Made by a program: the position numbers and the translations under genes
Part shown: positions 6,717-8,333 of the stretch, piece after piece
Numbering within the stretch: position 1 is the first letter of the stretch
Layout: the number at the start of each line of letters is the position of its first letter
Notes under the pieces: generated by a model
What the model was told of the DNA's origin: nothing
Databases searched by the model: none
What the model saw: the letters and a program-made list of their open reading frames with translations, nothing else
Source: an uncultured Collinsella sp.
GTDB taxonomy: Bacteria; Actinomycetota; Coriobacteriia; Coriobacteriales; Coriobacteriaceae
Direction of reading: 5' to 3'
Assembly: GCA_905197585.1 (NCBI GenBank)
Contig: CAJJZO010000072.1
Span: forward strand, 1 to 8,333
DNA: 8,333 nucleotides

Positions 6717-6782
6717 CGTGCCTCACGAACTTGTTAACGCCCTGAAATAGGACCGCCTTCGGCATCGGCTTCTCGTCAAAAA

Positions 6783-6905
6783 CTAAGTGAGTAGACTTTT
6801 TGGAACTTGCCGAGCACGCCATCCATATTGCTTTATAAAGCCGCAGGTAAATGACTTGTTGCAAAACGGCTTGGTCGCCAAAGTGCCAAAAGTCTACTCA
6901 CTTAG
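6783..6905. repeat. 123-bp palindromic element built from two inverted copies of the 36-bp repeat (R1 and R2)
   Basis: The left end begins CTAAGTGAGTAGAC and the right end is its reverse complement: 21 bases (6783-6803) against 20 (6886-6905), differing by one T. Weaker similarity extends about 36 bases inward on both sides (R1 6785-6820, R2 6868-6903). A perfect 12-bp palindrome, GCTTTATAAAGC (6830-6841), lies in the middle. There is no coding capacity inside. It looks like a MITE-like or interspersed repeat unit; no target duplication is evident. On the minus strand the large stem is followed by TTTTT (6782-6778 region), so it may also end transcription of the nuclease gene. Confidence 0.7.
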
Positions 6906-8021
6906 AACCGCAGCCGTCCACGATCGAGCCATTTTGTGTCTAGCGGGCATCTTTCCGTCGATTACTCCCAATTTTGTCCAGTCAATGAATAGTTCAGACC
7001 GGAGTAATGCCTCAGCCCTTTGCTCATCCGAGCTTTTATCACGATATTCAGCATCGAGCATCCTGCATACGGCCTTAACGATCGCGCGGAATCTATCCTC
7101 ATCCGATATCTGTCTGTGTGTAAGGAGAAGCACATCGTAGCCCATGGCCTGAAGGGCCGTCATGCGGTCAGCGTCACGCAAGCCATCCCCTGCGCGTCCG
7201 TGCGAGGCCTTTCCCTGACATTCAATGGCCACCTGTCGCCTACCGTCCGGTGAAGAAAGAAGTAGGTCGATATATACACGGGACTTTCCCACAATCGCTC
7301 GAGCACTTGTGCTTAACGTCACTTCGACATTGAGCTCTATGCCGCAAAACCCTTCGCCTCCCAGGGCTCGCGGCAGTCCAAGCAACAAATACGCCTCGAC
7401 CTCAAAGGGCGACGCGGCACCCAATGGAACGAGTTGCGATACCGCCATAAATCTATTGCCGTAACGCATCCCGTAAACATCTGAACAAAAACGGTCAAGG
7501 TCTCTGCCTAAAACCAAAGCGTCTCGACGCCATAAATTTGAAGCGGTGCCGTCCTCGGACGGGCAGCGCACCCAACCGAACGTTGTCGAAATCGCGCCCG
7601 AATCAATTGCACGCGAAAGCTCCGCCTCAAGTGCCGCCGGCAGAGCGCACACCGCAAACAAGCCACACATCTCCGCCAATACCAAAAGAAGCTGGAGATC
7701 CGTCAGGTGCCGCGACATGATGAATGCCGTCAGTAGAGGAGACGTAATCAAAAACCCATGCTCCGTTTCCAGCACGGATTCCCTGGGAAGCTCACCAAGA
7801 AACAGCCGCTGCCTAATGCTGGCTGGACAAGTCCGTTTGTTTCTCGTCCGAACCAATGTATACAACGGAAAACCGAGTGCGACCGCAGCCGTCGGGTTGC
7901 GGGCGAGATCATATCGCTGCCGGTCTTCTTCCGGCCGTGGAAGCGGCGGACACAAAGCGCGTACCTGAGGGGGCAAACGCCAGTACCTAAAAGCCGATAT
8001 GTCACAAAGTAGATCCTTCAT
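6894..8021 (-). CDS. PD-(D/E)XK (DUF559/Vsr-like) nuclease-domain protein with AbiEi-like N-terminal region
   Basis: From the ATG at 8021 the protein has 375 residues. A TTG six codons upstream (8039) is also possible, but neither has a good Shine-Dalgarno; the ATG start gives MKDLLCDISAFRYWRLPPQV, which resembles how relatives I remember begin. The first 130 residues (LITSPLLTAFIMSRHL, AEMCGLFAV) recall AbiEi-type proteins. The C-terminal domain has a nuclease-like core: E207/E209 in PFEVEAYL, D252 in VYIDLLL, E267-C-Q269-G-K271, then DADRMTALQAMGYDVLLLTH (283-302), as in DUF559 and Vsr endonucleases. It may cut DNA or act in an abortive-infection or toxin-antitoxin setting; this is inferred. 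Its last codons and TAG (VLSE-stop) lie inside repeat R2. It converges on the rubrerythrin gene and looks accessory. Confidence 0.78.
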   Translation of the reverse strand: MKDLLCDISAFRYWRLPPQVRALCPPLPRPEEDRQRYDLARNPTAAVALGFPLYTLVRTRNKRTCPASIRQRLFLGELPRESVLETEHGFLITSPLLTAFIMSRHLTDLQLLLVLAEMCGLFAVCALPAALEAELSRAIDSGAISTTFGWVRCPSEDGTASNLWRRDALVLGRDLDRFCSDVYGMRYGNRFMAVSQLVPLGAASPFEVEAYLLLGLPRALGGEGFCGIELNVEVTLSTSARAIVGKSRVYIDLLLSSPDGRRQVAIECQGKASHGRAGDGLRDADRMTALQAMGYDVLLLTHRQISDEDRFRAIVKAVCRMLDAEYRDKSSDEQRAEALLRSELFIDWTKLGVIDGKMPARHKMARSWTAAVLSE

Positions 8022-8062
8022 AGGCACAGGAAAACACAAATTTCAACCCAGTCTGTCTCGCA

Positions 8063-8170
8063 TTGGCGCGAACGCACCAAAAATGGCGCCGAACGGACTG
8101 CCAAGTTTTCAACAGCCCTCCCCAACTGGCCAAAAGCTTGTCGAGAGCTGGACGAAGCCCTGTTGAAAAC
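8063..8170 (-). promoter_or_regulatory. Structured leader upstream of the nuclease gene
   Basis: No convincing gene lies in 8022-8333. On the minus strand, 8080-8063 (TTGGTGCGTTCGCGCCAA) can fold into a 7-bp stem with a G-U pair and loop GUUC. Further upstream GTTTTCAACAG (8105-8115) is exactly complementary to CTGTTGAAAAC (8160-8170), 44 bases apart. These may be leader stems or regulator sites. I found no clear -35/-10 pair. Confidence 0.4.
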
Positions 8171-8204
8171 CCCATTTTTTTCTCATGCAGAAGCTTTACG
8201 CGGC

Positions 8205-8240
8205 AAGTGAGTAGACTTTTTTGAACATTCCGAGCAGGCC
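8205..8240 (+). repeat. Third copy of the 36-bp repeat (R3)
   Basis: AAGTGAGTAGACTTTT is shared exactly with R1 (6785) and, inverted, with R2 (6903). Similarity continues through GAAC.TTCCGAGCA.GCC to the end. R3 is in the same direction as R1 and opposite to R2, so R2 and R3 point outward from the nuclease gene. A short stem AGCAGG/CCTGCT (8233-8238 with 8247-8252) followed by TTTTC overlaps its right end. Confidence 0.75.
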
Positions 8241-8333
8241 GGTCTTCCTGCTTTTCAAAACCGACGCTCCTATAAGTTGTCAAGAGGCAGTTTGCGGGAG
8301 CGTTCTCTCCAATTCGCACAGGAGCTCGTAATA

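Noticed and set aside
5980..6864. 294-codon minus-strand frame over the rubrerythrin gene
   Set aside because: Antisense to a strongly codon-biased, clearly identified gene; the protein is repetitive Leu/Gly/Ala without motifs.
6783..8240. CRISPR array from the three 36-bp repeats
   Set aside because: Only three imperfect copies, one inverted, with very unequal spacing and no cas genes.
8002..8319. 105-codon minus-strand frame upstream of the nuclease
   Set aside because: It crosses repeat R3 and the structured leader, overlaps the nuclease start, and has no Shine-Dalgarno or known domain.

Overview
The window looks like chromosomal DNA of a Coriobacteriia gut anaerobe, most likely a Collinsella-type actinobacterium. 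This is an inference from GC-rich codon use, strong Shine-Dalgarno sites, a rubrerythrin of anaerobes, the DUF2130 protein, and a nuclease whose N-terminus (LCDISAFRYWR) and flanking repeats resemble what I remember from Collinsella. No database search was possible.

Layout: 1-1524 (minus) holds most of a DUF2130 coiled-coil protein that runs off the left edge. 1525-1662 holds a hairpin terminator and a perfect 14-bp REP-like palindrome. 1663-2799 (minus) holds a compact group: HIRAN-domain protein, a 59-aa charged protein and a small metallophosphoesterase. 3036-3119 (minus) encodes a 27-aa hydrophobic peptide whose Shine-Dalgarno is buried in a hairpin, which resembles a type I toxin. 3225-5834 (minus) is a two-gene unit, an iron-dependent alcohol dehydrogenase followed by a class-3-like aldehyde dehydrogenase. 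The aldehyde dehydrogenase is split by one in-frame TAG in its conserved QEE-FGP motif. 5835-6090 is a divergent control region with two 14-bp operator-like palindromes and a good promoter for the next gene. 6091-6651 (plus) is a rubredoxin-first rubrerythrin with its own terminator. 6783-8240 is an accessory-looking segment: a PD-(D/E)XK nuclease-like protein (minus) bordered by copies of a 36-bp repeat beginning AAGTGAGTAGAC.

Functionally, the dehydrogenase pair would interconvert alcohol, aldehyde and acid, but its aldehyde step appears broken here. Rubrerythrin would detoxify peroxide and oxygen using reduced cofactors. The DUF2130, HIRAN and phosphoesterase genes are all plausible nucleic-acid handling proteins, though no shared pathway is shown. 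The least explained parts are the repeat-bordered nuclease cassette and the small hydrophobic peptide gene.
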